Part shown: positions 1 through 10,910 of the stretch, one piece after another
Layout: each line of letters opens with the position of its first letter
Position numbering within the stretch: the stretch's first letter is position 1
NCBI GenBank assembly: GCA_963693315.1
Contig: OY856188.1
Location: 194,814,322 to 194,878,321, forward strand
Reading direction: 5' to 3'
Source of the DNA: Diogma glabrata
Taxonomy: Eukaryota; Arthropoda; Insecta; Diptera; Cylindrotomidae
Length of the DNA stretch: 64,000 nt
The notes under the pieces: generated by a model
Told to the model about the DNA's origin: nothing
What the model saw: only the letters and a program-made list of their open reading frames with translations
Database searches by the model: none
Translations under genes and position numbers: made by a program

Positions 1-1055
1 ATGAATAGAAATGCTTTCGCTTTGTTACGGTTTTACAATCAACTATGGTGATTGACGGTTGTTTGAGAATCAATTAAATATCTAATTCAACCTGGTGCTA
101 CTTCTTATAACAAACATAAATATTACTGTCACCTGTATAATTATTTAATAAGAGTGGAAACCGCTCAACTTTACATCGATTCTATTTTCTTTTAAAATGC
201 GACAGATCTCCGTACATCTTTCCGTTATATTCATATGATTATCTCCTACTCAACCAATTGATTATATTATTAAACGACATAATCACATAACACTTAATTT
301 TCTATTAACTACCGAAACCAATGAAAGTAATTTAAAACCCGATTTTCTTAGAATCATAAAAAAGAAAAAACTTTCTCAAATCCCACGATTTTTTTGTTGT
401 TCATCTTAAGATAATTCCAGTCATTATATTTGATATATACAATCTATTCTTACTGTAATAGCAATAATTCATTTTTTTTTTCAAGAATCTTCGTTATGAC
501 TCTCGAATTCAAATCCAGTAACAAAGCCTATTAACGAATAACACGCACCTTAAATTTTCATAATAATACGCGTAATAAAATTTAAAATATTTTTTTTTGT
601 TATTTTTCCAAATTTTCTTTTCAAAATCTTATTTAATTTAACAAGATTTTGTAAAAATTATTATTTTTATGTATAAATTAATCTTATTGTGTAAATTAAA
701 ATTTCTTGATTTTGATATAGTTTTGTTTTTTTTTTTGGTTCTAGATTATCTGACCAAATCGAATGTATAGCGTTAACTGTAACTAATTTTGTTTTTAAAT
801 TAAAGTTTTTAGTAAGAACCAGTTAAGATTTTTAATTTCTTTTATTTAGTAGAAAATTAAAATTAAATTATAAAGAACAGCAGGAGAGAAGTTGTTAATG
901 ACATGAATGTAATATTATTCTTCAAAAACGTAATTTAAGGTTATTGTTTCAATTATCACTGCGATGTATGGTTTTGCAAGCAAATGTTAATGCTTATGAC
1001 GCATTAATGGAACATTATACCAATTGCGATTGCTATGATCCATTAATATACATTT
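1..1055. other. AT-rich sequence without a recognisable gene
   Basis: I see no open frame, splice-bounded exon or RNA gene here. Long T and A runs dominate. Near 979-1060 there is a loose inverted repeat (GCAAATGTTAATG facing CATTAATATACATTTGC) next to the left LTR remnant. Confidence 0.5.
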
Positions 1056-1124
1056 GCTAGATCGTTCATGCGTAAAATATAAATTATAAAATACAGAATA
1101 AAGTTTTATAGTGGGATAAATTGT
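1056..1124 (-). repeat. LTR remnant, left copy, of the first BEL/Pao element
   Basis: The stretch from GCTAGATC to TAAATTGT resembles 5036-5113: both have GCTAGATC, TCATGCG, ATAAATTAT, an AGTTTTAT core, and end in TAAATTGT. The two copies flank the minus-strand BEL/Pao coding remnant in the same orientation, as LTRs should. The copies are short and diverged, so this is probably only part of the original LTR. Confidence 0.5.
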
Positions 1125-1134
1125 CTGTCTGATT

Positions 1135-3505
1135 TCAATTTACTGGCAAACGACGTAACCTTGTTATGGGTCGACGAATTACTCCTAGTTGTGTCTTGAC
1201 TTCAGCAACACGTACGAGATTATTAGCTTCCGGATATACTGCTTTTACTCGCCCCATTCTCTATTGATTAACAAGCGAGTTTTCATTCTTAATTAGCATC
1301 ACATCATCGACACGTCACGGTCCAACAAAATTGCCACCATTCTCGTTTGTAAACTACCCATCAGTTAACTCTCAGTTGGACGTTGGCTGATACAGTTTAC
1401 GCATCTTAGTATTTTTGTTTTAATATGATCCTTAACTCGAATAATCCAGAATCTTTTTCGAATTAGACTTATTAGTAATGATGCGATGCGCCGTATTGGA
1501 AATTTGTGATATGATACTTCAACACTATCCTCTTTGCTAATTCCGATTTCGTTGATAATATGACGGGATGGAGTGTATCATATGGTGGCTATTTTTCAAT
1601 CCGACCTCCTACTCGTAATATGCCATCACTTTCTCGAAAAAGATTTTACGATTTGATAGCACTGGATTTCGGTACAGTACTGGTTCGGTCGATGGCTTGA
1701 AGTTCATCGCAAAAATTTGGATGTTAAACATATTTTACTATCGTGGTTTAGGCTAATCTCCAATTAGCTCGACTTAGGTTGGATAGTGGACTTAAATTTG
1801 GATTTGTGATATTTTATTTTGTATTCACGGAAGTAAATTTTTGAATGAACATCAATATATTCGTATGATCTTATTGTAGCTGCAATAATTCTTCTATAAC
1901 TGTTTGATGTTTGTTCCCTTTCCGCAGTGCGTTACCATCACTTGTAAATTCTCTCTTCGATCTATTTTGCTTATCGTTTTGGTTCTTATCAAAACTGGCC
2001 ATTTATCTGGTTCTCGGTTCGAAAATTCTGGACCGTGCCACCACAATGAATGATTTTTAAGTTCTATAGGATTTAAACCTGTTGTAGCGCAATCTGCTGT
2101 TAATTGACTTTGGGGAGTAATTTCCCTAGTTCTTTTGGCAACATATGTTTTCCATTTGCGTGGTGCTTTGGCAAGCTAACCAAAGACAATGGCGCAATCT
2201 GTCCTAGCAGCACTGCACCGTTTATCTTTAAGCAAGGTAATGATATATTTTGTAGTGGTGGAACCTTGGTTTTTGCATGCGATCAAATTGGTAACAAGGC
2301 TGCCGTTATAGTATTTTCCGATATATACCAGCTGCATAGGCTAACTCGCTAGAATCACCAAACCCACGTAATTGATACATAATATTATAGTAACATACAA
2401 CCATCCTGGTATCACCAACCCTTCCAGTTCCATGATTTCCTCTCGAATCTTTACCCATTTGAAAGAATGTTTTGATTTTAAGGATAAAAGCCTCTGCCAA
2501 TCCTAGCGGGTCGAAGATGCGACCCGCTTCCCAAAATATAGATCACTTGATAGTTGGTATTATATCCGTGAGCGTAACATGGTAAGTAAATTGGTCTGCA
2601 ATTGGCTGCCATTGCGGTCCTAACACTTTAATTTCATCTGGATTGTCGCGGAAGATTTTAGAAGTAGATTTAGCTTGCTCAACCGGTTAGTAAATCGTTC
2701 ATATACATATCTTGGGGTAATATACATATCTTGCTGGCTTTGATGGCATCACTTCTATCATATGATTCAACCGTTCGTATTCTTCCATAAATTCTTTATA
2801 TTGAATTTGCAATTTCTTGTTTCTCCAGAACCGTTTCTCCTTGCTGTTGAGTCTTTGGACGGCGACCTGTAATGATAATGTTAATGGTTTCTCTTCTTCT
2901 TAAATGTCAATCTGACCATATAACGATCATCTGGTAACTTGGTAGTTGTTATTTTGAACAGCTCTTCACATACTTGATGTTCGGGTAATAAAGCCACAGG
3001 TTGGAAAATCTCTGTTGGAAAATCTCTTCGAACTCCCAAAATTTGCGGAGAATTGTGTCTAAATTGTCCCCACCAACAACAATGGTATTACACTGCCTAA
3101 ACGTCGGATCAGATGGAAGAGTATCCATCCAAACTTCGTATTTTGGACATAAATTCGGTTGTTGGTATCTTTTCATTGTTCTGACTCGAGAAACTCAAAA
3201 AATTTGTCGGCACCTAGTAATAAACCTATTCAAGATGTCTTCGAGCTTATATCAGCTAAGGCAATTTGGGATGATTTACACTGACAACTTAGGGATTTCA
3301 TTGGTATCGAATTGACCGTAGTAATGGATAGTATGATATGCGAGGATACTTCCGTTTTATAGTTCGACTGCAAATGTGGAGTTTTAACTAAATCTACTAT
3401 TCCTTTGGTCCTCACAAGTTTGCGATATGAGTATCCTTGAATGCACACTTTTCTATTACTGCGTTGCAATCCTAATCTTTGTACTAATGCTTTGGTTATT
3501 GACAA
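1135..3505 (-). pseudogene. BEL/Pao pol remnant (protease, RT/RNase H parts, integrase C-terminus)
   Basis: Read on the minus strand, 3505-3230 resembles a Pao protease (ALVQRLGL, a KTEVSSHI stretch, then IALAD). 3176-2880 gives LRKFWEFEEI and MVRLTFKK, the segment before the Pao RT core. About 2560-2350 gives FDPLGLAEAFI and GFGDSSELAYAAGIY, typical of the RT-RNase H junction. 1330-1140 gives NGGNFVGPWRVDDVMLIKNE followed by RMGRVKAVYPE and an RRPITRLRRLP-like end, the integrase C-terminal tail. Frames change several times and stops are frequent, so no protein can be made. The order and motifs are what one expects of the family; individual boundaries are approximate. Confidence 0.75.
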
Positions 3506-3599
3506 CTTTGATATTTTCCTTCTGAATTCTTAATCTTTACAGTAGCAGTTGGTAAAATTTAAATTTAATTTAAGAATTTAAAGCCGCACTACAATGACA

Positions 3600-4862
3600 T
3601 CAGATTTCTCTCTATTGAATTCTCCACTGTAGTTGTATTTGCCGTGCTTACATTGTTGGATAATGTTGGCTGATTAGTATCGAAATCGTTATTGCTGGAT
3701 CCACTAATAGAATCGCCTGCTTAGTGTAATCGCGAATTGTGCCTTCGTTTACAGAAACGGCATCCGTTTTTGGATTTGCATTGGTACACGGACTGCATTG
3801 AACTCAGACAGTTTTCGGATTTGAGTAACTCGAGACGATGCTTCACCGTCCATTCCTTAAACGTTGAACATTAGTAAATGGGATGGTAATCACCTTTACA
3901 TACACTACATAACCTCATAACCTGAACAAATGCTTTTGGAATCTTTGCTTGGGATTGTATGCTGGTTCGTCTAGGGTAACTTATTACAGCATCCAATGCA
4001 TCTGCTATTTTGATTAGGAATTCTATTAATATTTGGTATGTTGGAAGCTCAATGTTCGCAGTTTCGGTCGCCCATTTAACTCGACTCTCTTCATCCAACT
4101 TCTGGATGAAGAGAATAAATTAGCCAGAGATTTCTAGTTTTCGTATCGGGCCCTACTGTCTTTAAACCTCGTATAAGTTCATCCGCTGTGTCCATAATTC
4201 GTCTAATTGGCTGTGTGTTTGGGTTATTAATCGACCGCATTTCTATAAAACTCTTAATAAAGGAATAAACCTTTAGCTTATAACCTTTAGCGCCTTTAGC
4301 TTATTTAACGCTTTATATAATTTGCGTCCGAAATCGGTAGATGTTTTAATAAATTAACTGCTTCGTTTTATGACAACCCTTTCAGATACTGGAATTTCAT
4401 CGTTGGATTTAAATTCGGAGTTTCATAAATGGTAGACGAAAACAAATCATAAAATGATTGGCACTCAGTACATTGACCGCAAAAGACAGTGATAATGATC
4501 TTCGAAAGCTTCACTCCAATGTTCGACCCTCTTTTTTGTTCTCCTTGAGTCTCATTGAAATCCACCGATACATTTCCAGATACTAAACTTGCTGATCGGA
4601 TTAGCTTATTCAACTTAGCTAATGTAGTATATTAATTTGCCTTATAAATCAACCTGCTGGCTTATGTAATCGATCTTTAATTTCGATATCGATTCTTCAA
4701 CGGCATTAAGAAGATCTCGGTTCTTCGTAATCGTACTTTTAATTGCTCAACATCGAGTTGAGATGGTCCATTAAGACTCTTAGCACGACAATAATTATTA
4801 TTGTTTGTTAATGATCCTTTCAAATTGGATCGCATTTTCACCAATCCGTCTAACTGAGACAT
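3600..4862 (-). pseudogene. BEL/Pao gag remnant
   Basis: The minus strand from 4862 begins with MSQLDGLVKMRSNLKGSLTN and later has DVEQLKVRLRR, the usual start of Pao gag proteins. 4500-4380 gives a TECQSFYDLFSSTI and MKFQYLKG segment, matching the conserved gag core in which a WxSFYDLF block precedes KFHYLK. Near 3910-3740 come two zinc-binding blocks: CSVCKGDYHPIY followed by a Cys, and a CRFCKRRHNSRLH-type block, both typical of Pao gag. Several frames and stops separate these parts, so it is a pseudogene. Confidence 0.75.
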
Positions 4863-5035
4863 GTTTCCGACTCTTTAATATTTTATAAGAAACGTTCCCT
4901 TTCGTTTGCCCTTGTCTTTTAATTTTTGTTTGGTTAGATTAATTGCAGGCTGTCGAATTTCAAAATATAAAAAGAACAATTTTCGCTTAGTTTTATCGAA
5001 TATTCTCCATTTTATTCCCTCCCAACTAGATCGTT

Positions 5036-5113
5036 GCTAGATCACTCATGCGGAAAAACATAAATTATTCAATATAAATTATAAATATTAGTTTTATGGT
5101 GGCGGTAAATTGT
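5036..5113 (-). repeat. LTR remnant, right copy, of the first BEL/Pao element
   Basis: This is the partner of 1056-1124, with shared GCTAGATC, TCATGCG, ATAAATTAT and terminal TAAATTGT. It lies 170 bp upstream of the gag start in element orientation, as a 5' LTR should. It may be a partial LTR. Confidence 0.5.
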
Positions 5114-5299
5114 GTATCTCGAACAATGCCACTAGATGGATTTTTAGCAAACCAATTTTAGTTTTGTTCGAGCAAATTTTTCTAAAAAATTTGCTTTTAT
5201 CCTTTTATTTTTTTTCCTCTATCCTATTTTCTTTTATTTTTTGTATAATACGATTTATTGTTTAGTTTTCCATTCTTTACACAAAACAGAAACAAAAAA

Positions 5300-5365
5300 A
5301 TATTGCGTCCATCAACACCTTAGAACGCATATTAAGCCTTTGTCTTAAACCGGGACATCCGCTTC
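5300..5365 (+). repeat. Possible LINE 3' fragment
   Basis: The stretch CCATCAACACCTTAGAACGC followed by CATATTAAGCC resembles the last codons of the LINE family seen at 10790-10835 and 37420-37480 (coding H-x-H-L-R). It is very short, so chance similarity is possible. Confidence 0.35.
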
Positions 5366-5410
5366 TCGTACTCGCCTGATTAACCACTAACCACCATATA
5401 TATTAGCCGT

Positions 5411-5495
5411 GTTCGATTTGACTGAAACAACTGAAGCAACTGAAAAATTAAATGCAATTGTTGTTGTTTTTTCAGTTGTTTCAGTCAAATCGAAC
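5411..5495. repeat. Perfect 25-bp inverted repeat (hairpin)
   Basis: 5411-5435 and 5471-5495 are exact reverse complements (outer end GTTCGATTTGACTGAAACAA), separated by 35 bp. It could be a very small MITE or a recombination footprint. I see no other copy in this window and no convincing target duplication. Confidence 0.8.
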
Positions 5496-6315
5496 GCACC
5501 TATTATATACGGAAAATAGAGAAAATTGAAATCACGACAAACTACTAAAAGAAGGGAGAAGAAAGAAAAAGAAATAATAAGAAAGAATGAAAGAAAAAGA
5601 GATAAAATAATGGAATAGAAACAAAACAAATGAAATAGAAGAAAAAAGTTGACAAAAGAAAGATAATAAACTAGAATATGAAATAAATAAAACCTTGTAT
5701 TACGTTTGCCACTCTCTTTTATTCACATAATCACAAACTTAAATAATTATTTTACTAAAACTAAGATTTACAAAACCTTAAACCTAACATAATTAATGTA
5801 ACAAAAATCACATAAATCAATGAAAAAAATAAAAAGCTTTGTTTGCCAAATTAACAAAAACAACATTTAATTATTAATCCGAAAAAAAATAAATATTTTC
5901 TAAATTTTTCTAATAAATAAAAAAAAATAAAATTAATTAAAAAAAAAATATAAATCAAATTTTATTTTGACATTTCTTAGACAAAAACAAAAATAAAGAA
6001 AACTTTTCGGTTTCTTTTAATTAGATCTAGAAGAAACGGAAAATAATCAAATACCTTCTTCTTACTCCAAAAACTATTAGGTCGTTTTCGATTGTATTCT
6101 TATAACATTTCACTTATCAATGCCAATTTTTTATTCTTTTTTTTAAAATTTAATTTAATAAAATTTAAAAGAAAAGTTTCCTTAAGTGTTTAGCTTCAAA
6201 GACAATTTTTTTAAATTTATTTGTTGTTTTTTATTAGGGTTCTTTCTAATTTTATAAAGGTAACAACTAAATAACTTTCTCTTTTTTCATATCTTTAATT
6301 ATTAAAATAGTATTA

Positions 6316-7035
6316 TGGTCCAAATACATGTGCAGAAAGTCTGCACGCAGTGCTGCATGCATATCTGCATCTAAAATAGATGTGCAGAATTTTTATATAT
6401 TTGACGTGCAGCATTTTCGAAAAAATGACAGTTCGTGTTCTTACGTATTATGAAGTAGTTATTAGTGAAAGTTGTCCCAATTTAAAGAAAACTATCTTTT
6501 TAATTAAAAGATAGAAGAAAATAATTGAATCGTTGCCTGTAAAAACTTTTATGTCTAAATTAAAATTTAAGTTCAAATTACATATACCACTATTTCCGAT
6601 AATCCTTTCCAAAAATTTATTTATTTACAATAAATATACGAAAAGATATAAATAAATAAATAAATAAAATAAATAAATAATATTAGTTTTAATTATTTTA
6701 CAATTTGGATTATTTAGAATATTTGAATATCTTTATAAACAAATAATCATTACAAAAATAATTTCATTTTCAAAAAAATATCATTCATTTTTATTTGAGT
6801 TATAAAAAAAATAATTCATTTTCAAACAAAATGTCAAAATCATCCATTTTTATCTGAGTTTTCAAGTAGTTTTTGTTTTTTTTATTGTGGCAGCACTGCC
6901 TCTGTGCAGCGAAATTAGAATTAGAGATATCTTGCAGAATTTTTCTGCATGCAGAATTTACATGTAATTGCTCTCATATAACCACACATGTTCTAATTTC
7001 GCTGCATGCAGAATTCTGCACATGTATTTGGACCA
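6316..7035. mobile_element. 720-bp MITE, PIF/Harbinger type, with TTA target duplication
   Basis: The ends are inverted copies: TGGTCCAAATACATGTGCAG at 6316 and its reverse complement ending at 7035 (22 bp in all, perfect). TTA flanks both sides (6313-6315 and 7036-7038). Three-base TTA/TAA duplications are the hallmark of PIF/Harbinger. The interior repeats CTGCATGCAGAA-like motifs near both ends and is AT-rich and non-coding in the middle. No transposase is visible, so it is non-autonomous. Confidence 0.85.
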
Positions 7036-7038
7036 TTA

Positions 7039-7659
7039 AGAACTTTTTTAAAAGATAGCTGTAAGACAAATAAAAGATTTTACTTCTCATTACAACAAAG
7101 AAAAGCAACCAATAATAATATTAATCAATACAAAACACTAAAGATAACGTTAATTGCAATAATATAAAATTATGTCAAATCATATCGAGATTTTCTTTTT
7201 TGCCTTTCCGTGACATCTATCTTTCAACATAAATCATTTTCTTATTAAATTTATATTAAATTTTAATTTTTTGTGACATTAAAAACAACAATAATTATAT
7301 CTTTTTCATTTTGTTTACATAAATTTATTATGTGGGTATTATTTCTTGCATCTTTTTAAATTTTATTCTTTGTTAAATTAAGGTGAGCAATTGGTAATAC
7401 CACGAAATGGTTGGTGTTTTTGTGGTTTACGGTTTTTATATTACTGGGAATTTGTGAACAAGGCTTGTATTATAAAGTCTTTGAATGGAAAATAAAGGGG
7501 AATGGTTAATATTATATAATCTGGATCCTTTTATTTCACGAGAAAATGTGTGTTTCACTTAAAAAAATTATCAAACAGTTTTGATGACTTTGAAACATGT
7601 TCTGGATCTGTACGATTAGAAACTTATTACGTTTTTAGCGATATTCAGCAATATGTTAT
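7039..7659. other. AT-rich spacer
   Basis: Nothing gene-like is supported here. Poly-T and poly-A tracts dominate. Confidence 0.5.
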
Positions 7660-8082
7660 TAGTCCCTGGGCCCGACACGCTGATTGCCCATGTTCTTGTA
7701 AATTTGCTACCACAATTTTTTTTAACTATGGGTGGTAGAAATTGGTTTTAGAACACGAGGGTAAGCTTGTGCGACAAAAATATGTCTGCTATTGTCGAGT
7801 CCGGCAGTTGACATTTTGGTATGTTTGGGTTGTCGGACTCGACAATAACAGACAAATGTTTGTAAGATAAGGTTACGTGTTCTAAAACAAATTTCCAACA
7901 TCCATAGTAAAAAAAAGAGTTCCCGGGCAATCGGGTTTTTTTCGGAGCTTGCCGAACGAAAAAGCGGCCGAATCGAGGAGAATGGCAGAACAAAAGTTTT
8001 CAGACTCATCAAGGACAGACGCCTCACGAAGTATAAAATATGTGGTAATCATCACATCAAATCGGCGTGGGCCCAGGGACTA
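7660..8082. mobile_element. 423-bp foldback element (long imperfect palindrome)
   Basis: The outer ends TAGTCCCTGGGCCC (7660) and GGGCCCAGGGACTA (to 8082) are inverted copies. The inner segments also pair: CTATGGGTGGTAGAAATTGG at 7727 with sequence around 7870-7905, and GTTTTAGAACACG with its complement, down to CGAGTCCGG / GTCGGACTCG near 7797-7845. Nearly the whole element can fold on itself. TAT lies on both outer sides and may be the target duplication. Confidence 0.8.
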
Positions 8083-9079
8083 TATGGGGGTAGGTTGGGG
8101 GAATGAGTTTTCAAACGATAAAATAATATAATCTTCTAAATGATATATTGATAAACAGTTGGTTAGAATTCCCTAACTAATCTGTTCTCGGGCAAAACCG
8201 TCGTATTAGATTTGGCTATATTAGTAACAATTGTTATGATTAAAACTGTTACTAAGACAAACGATTTCGATAAAACTAATTCTCTATTTAAACGAATCAA
8301 ATATTTTATATTCTAAAATTTAAAACCAAAACACTATTCAGGTTAACGCTACAGACCTTGACCACCACAATCGACACATCTTTTTTGTTAGATTTTATTG
8401 TTTCCATAAATCATTCTTCTTGTATTTATTATAAAACTTTCAAAAGTGTAATAAAATTAATACAAATTCACACCATCATCTTTTATTATTTAAATAGACC
8501 ACATTGTGACAGCTGATTGATATTTAAATGTATGTGCGATGAATGGAAAAATTTAAATCCGATATCGGTGAACCGAAAAGTAATCAACAACAACAATAAA
8601 CTAATAATAGAATAATATTATTTTTTATTGATTATTTTTATGCAATAACGTGAACATTTATTATCTTTAATTAATGGTGATGGTGATTTATGACGTTTGG
8701 AAGTTTTAATCGAAAAGAATTAAATATCTTATTTTTGCTCTACATCAAAATCATTTAGATAATAATGGCAATAAGCTTTTGTATTCAAAAATACCTTCTC
8801 ATTTCCAGCTGTACACAATTCTTTGCTTAGTTCCTTGAAAACATTAGTATATATCACAAAATATCAATTTCAACAAAAAAATTTAAGACGTCAATGTTTT
8901 TGTTTACGTTAATTAAAACTAATTTTATCCAAAGCCAAGCTAACAAATAAAAATTGAATAAAAAATTGATGAAGTTTAAGACACTTCAAACTACATAAAT
9001 TGTTGTATTTTGTATTCTGTATTTTGTATTTTGTGGTCTTATGATTAAGATTTTTTTGGGAAATATTTTAAATGTATTT
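8083..9079. other. AT-rich spacer
   Basis: No recognisable coding, RNA or repeat feature apart from a TATTTTGTATTCTGTATTTTG tandem near 9005-9035. Confidence 0.5.
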
Positions 9080-9302
9080 GGAATATGAAATAATGCAATC
9101 CCAATCGTCAAGTTTGGGCCGCTGCATCTAATTCCATCCCAGCTCTTTTGGATTCTGTCCAAAAGCGTGCTATACCAATTGTAAGAATTTACAGAAATTT
9201 AACATCAAAACTTGATTCCCTACAACATTGTCGCACTGTTGCTGATTTTGTTGTTTTTTATAAATATCGTCATCAGCAGTGCTAGGACGAAATCAGATCC
9301 AT
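9080..9302 (+). pseudogene. 5' half of a split LINE tail (RT C-terminal region)
   Basis: This matches 37030-37225 of the LINE at 35.2-37.5 kb almost codon for codon: LLDSVQKRA, TSKLDSLQH and TVADFVVFYKYRHQQC-like residues can be read, with a few substitutions. It stops at GAAATCAGAT near 9302. The next codons of the same family resume at about 10595, so this is one LINE copy later split by an insertion. Its 5' end, inside the RT C-terminal region, is the usual LINE truncation. Confidence 0.8.
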
Positions 9303-9325
9303 TGTTATAAACAGATCTCCTGTTT

Positions 9326-9799
9326 CCCGGTTAAGAAAAATAAAAGGGACCAAACCTGGACCAAGCCCGCGCCACTGCTTTTGAGGTTTGGGCCAGGCTT
9401 GACAATGTCAAACGGCCCACGCTTGGGCCAAGCTTGGACTGATGTCTTGTGGCCAAGTGTGGTAAACCAGACTTGGGCCAAGTCTGGCAAATAAGACTTG
9501 GGCCAGGTCTACCAAACCAACTTTTTCCAGACTTCCTTTAAATGTGTGGAAAGAGGTTGCGGAAAGACTAACTTATATAAAATATAAAAATAAAGATAAA
9601 CATAATATGGCTTGCACCACATGTTTACAATGCATTAACCTGGTGAATAACGAGTAATATAATAAACTGAACCTTTTTTCAGTCTATTAGGCATTTACAA
9701 CTGGCCCAGACCGAAACCTAAGCTAACAAGCCATGGCTAGGATCGCCAATACTGACCCGAGATTGGTCCGTTGTTTAATAATGGCAGCTCTTACCCGGG
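9326..9799 (+). mobile_element. MITE copy A (CCCGGGTAAGAA-type ends)
   Basis: The sequence from CCCGGTTAAGAAAAATAAAA to GCTCTTACCCGGG has inverted ends. It matches 62735-63189 along its length in the opposite orientation, including GGACTGATGTC, AGACTTGGGCCAGG, AAATGTGTGGAAAGAGG, ATTAACCTGGTGAATAA and CATTTACAACTGGCC. The left half is packed with TTGGGCCAAGC-like palindromic words. Open frames inside it on both strands are by-products of these repeats. Confidence 0.8.
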
Positions 9800-10594
9800 T
9801 TATACCGGGATTAAAATTATATATATTAAAAAAAATCACCACATGTCCTCTAGCCCAGGAAAAATCTCTATAGACAAAAAATTTAACAAATCATTTTAAT
9901 GAAAATAAAATACAACAAAAACATATAGAAGAAAAGTCAAAGAAAACTATAATGTTTAAAAGATAACTAAAACTATGATAAAAAATGATTATAATGAGAG
10001 AAAAAATTTAAATGGTAAATAATAAAAGAACTTAACTTAAAACTGGTAAAGGACATTTATCCTCTCTCCGTGATATACATTTTATTAGAAACGTACAAAC
10101 ATTTAACTCACACACCGCAAATTCAATGAAAAGATAGAAATATAACCATTCCCATATTACCAAATCAAAAAAACATAAGGTAATTCAAAATTTAATCAAT
10201 CATTGATATTGCCAACATATTACACCCAAAACTCGTTATATGAAGTACTCTCTTAGCATCAACGCTTCTGCGTACGGTTCATTTACTTCATATCGTTTTC
10301 GTTTTAAAACAAAAACTACATACATATATTCATTTTATATTGACAAAAAAAATATAATAAATAAAGTTTTTAATGCATTCAACGGATGCCAAATAAAAAC
10401 AGTTTAAATATTTTGAAAAAAATATAGTGTAACACTGCACACGCCGGAATGGTTTTATAATATGATTTTAAGTTGATTTTAGCAGGGAACAATGTATTAT
10501 TTATAAAATTATAGTATTAACAGTCTGAGGACTGTTTGGTTTGAACTTTAAAAGAAAACGTGTATTTAATGGAATTTGTTGGTCGTTAGACACT
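9800..10594. other. Remainder of the insertion that splits the LINE tail
   Basis: This is AT-rich sequence between MITE copy A and the resumed LINE codons. I see no gene in it. It belongs to the insert because the LINE reading stops at 9302 and continues at 10595. Confidence 0.5.
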
Positions 10595-10910
10595 TACACC
10601 ATCATTCCTCAAACGTATTCTTTTCCCCGTTTTACTCGCCAATCGATTTGTGCAAACAGTAAAACTGTTGAGATCACTCACTGTCATAGTGACAAAATGA
10701 AAAGGGACATCTGTGTCCGTAAATGGAATGCTTTGCCCTCATCAATAGTCTCGAGTATATTCAACCCCCCAAAAATTTATAAAAGCATCCACCAACACCT
10801 CAGAGCGCATATTGCTGTGGAACCTAGGCCTTAAAAGATATATATGTGTTGTTGTCACACATATTATAATCCTTATTACAGAATACTTTTTATTAAAAAA
10901 ACAAAAAAAA
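10595..10910 (+). pseudogene. 3' half of the split LINE tail, with poly-A tail
   Basis: The reading PQTYSFPRFTRQS, then a WNALPS block and a final HQHLRAHIAVEPRP before a stop, parallels the end of the LINE protein at 37228-37482. The 3' UTR also matches (TATGTGTTGTTGTCACACATATT, compared with 37490-37515) and ends in A-rich sequence at about 10895-10910. It completes the fragment at 9080-9302. Confidence 0.85.

Larger units (their letters stand above)
1056..5113 (-). mobile_element. Decayed BEL/Pao LTR retrotransposon
   Basis: Minus-strand segments come in the order gag, zinc knuckles, protease, reverse transcriptase, RNase H, integrase tail, between two similar short repeats (1056-1124 and 5036-5113). 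This is the BEL/Pao order. The frame is broken by many stops and shifts, so the element is old. Parts of the RT (the YVDD palm) and of the integrase core are missing or too eroded for me to see. Confidence 0.8.
5114..6312. other. AT-rich spacer
   Basis: Apart from the LINE-like scrap and the hairpin listed separately, this holds purine-rich and poly-A/T stretches and no supported gene. The open frame at 5387-5629 on the minus strand runs through the hairpin and low-complexity sequence and is not credible. Confidence 0.5.
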
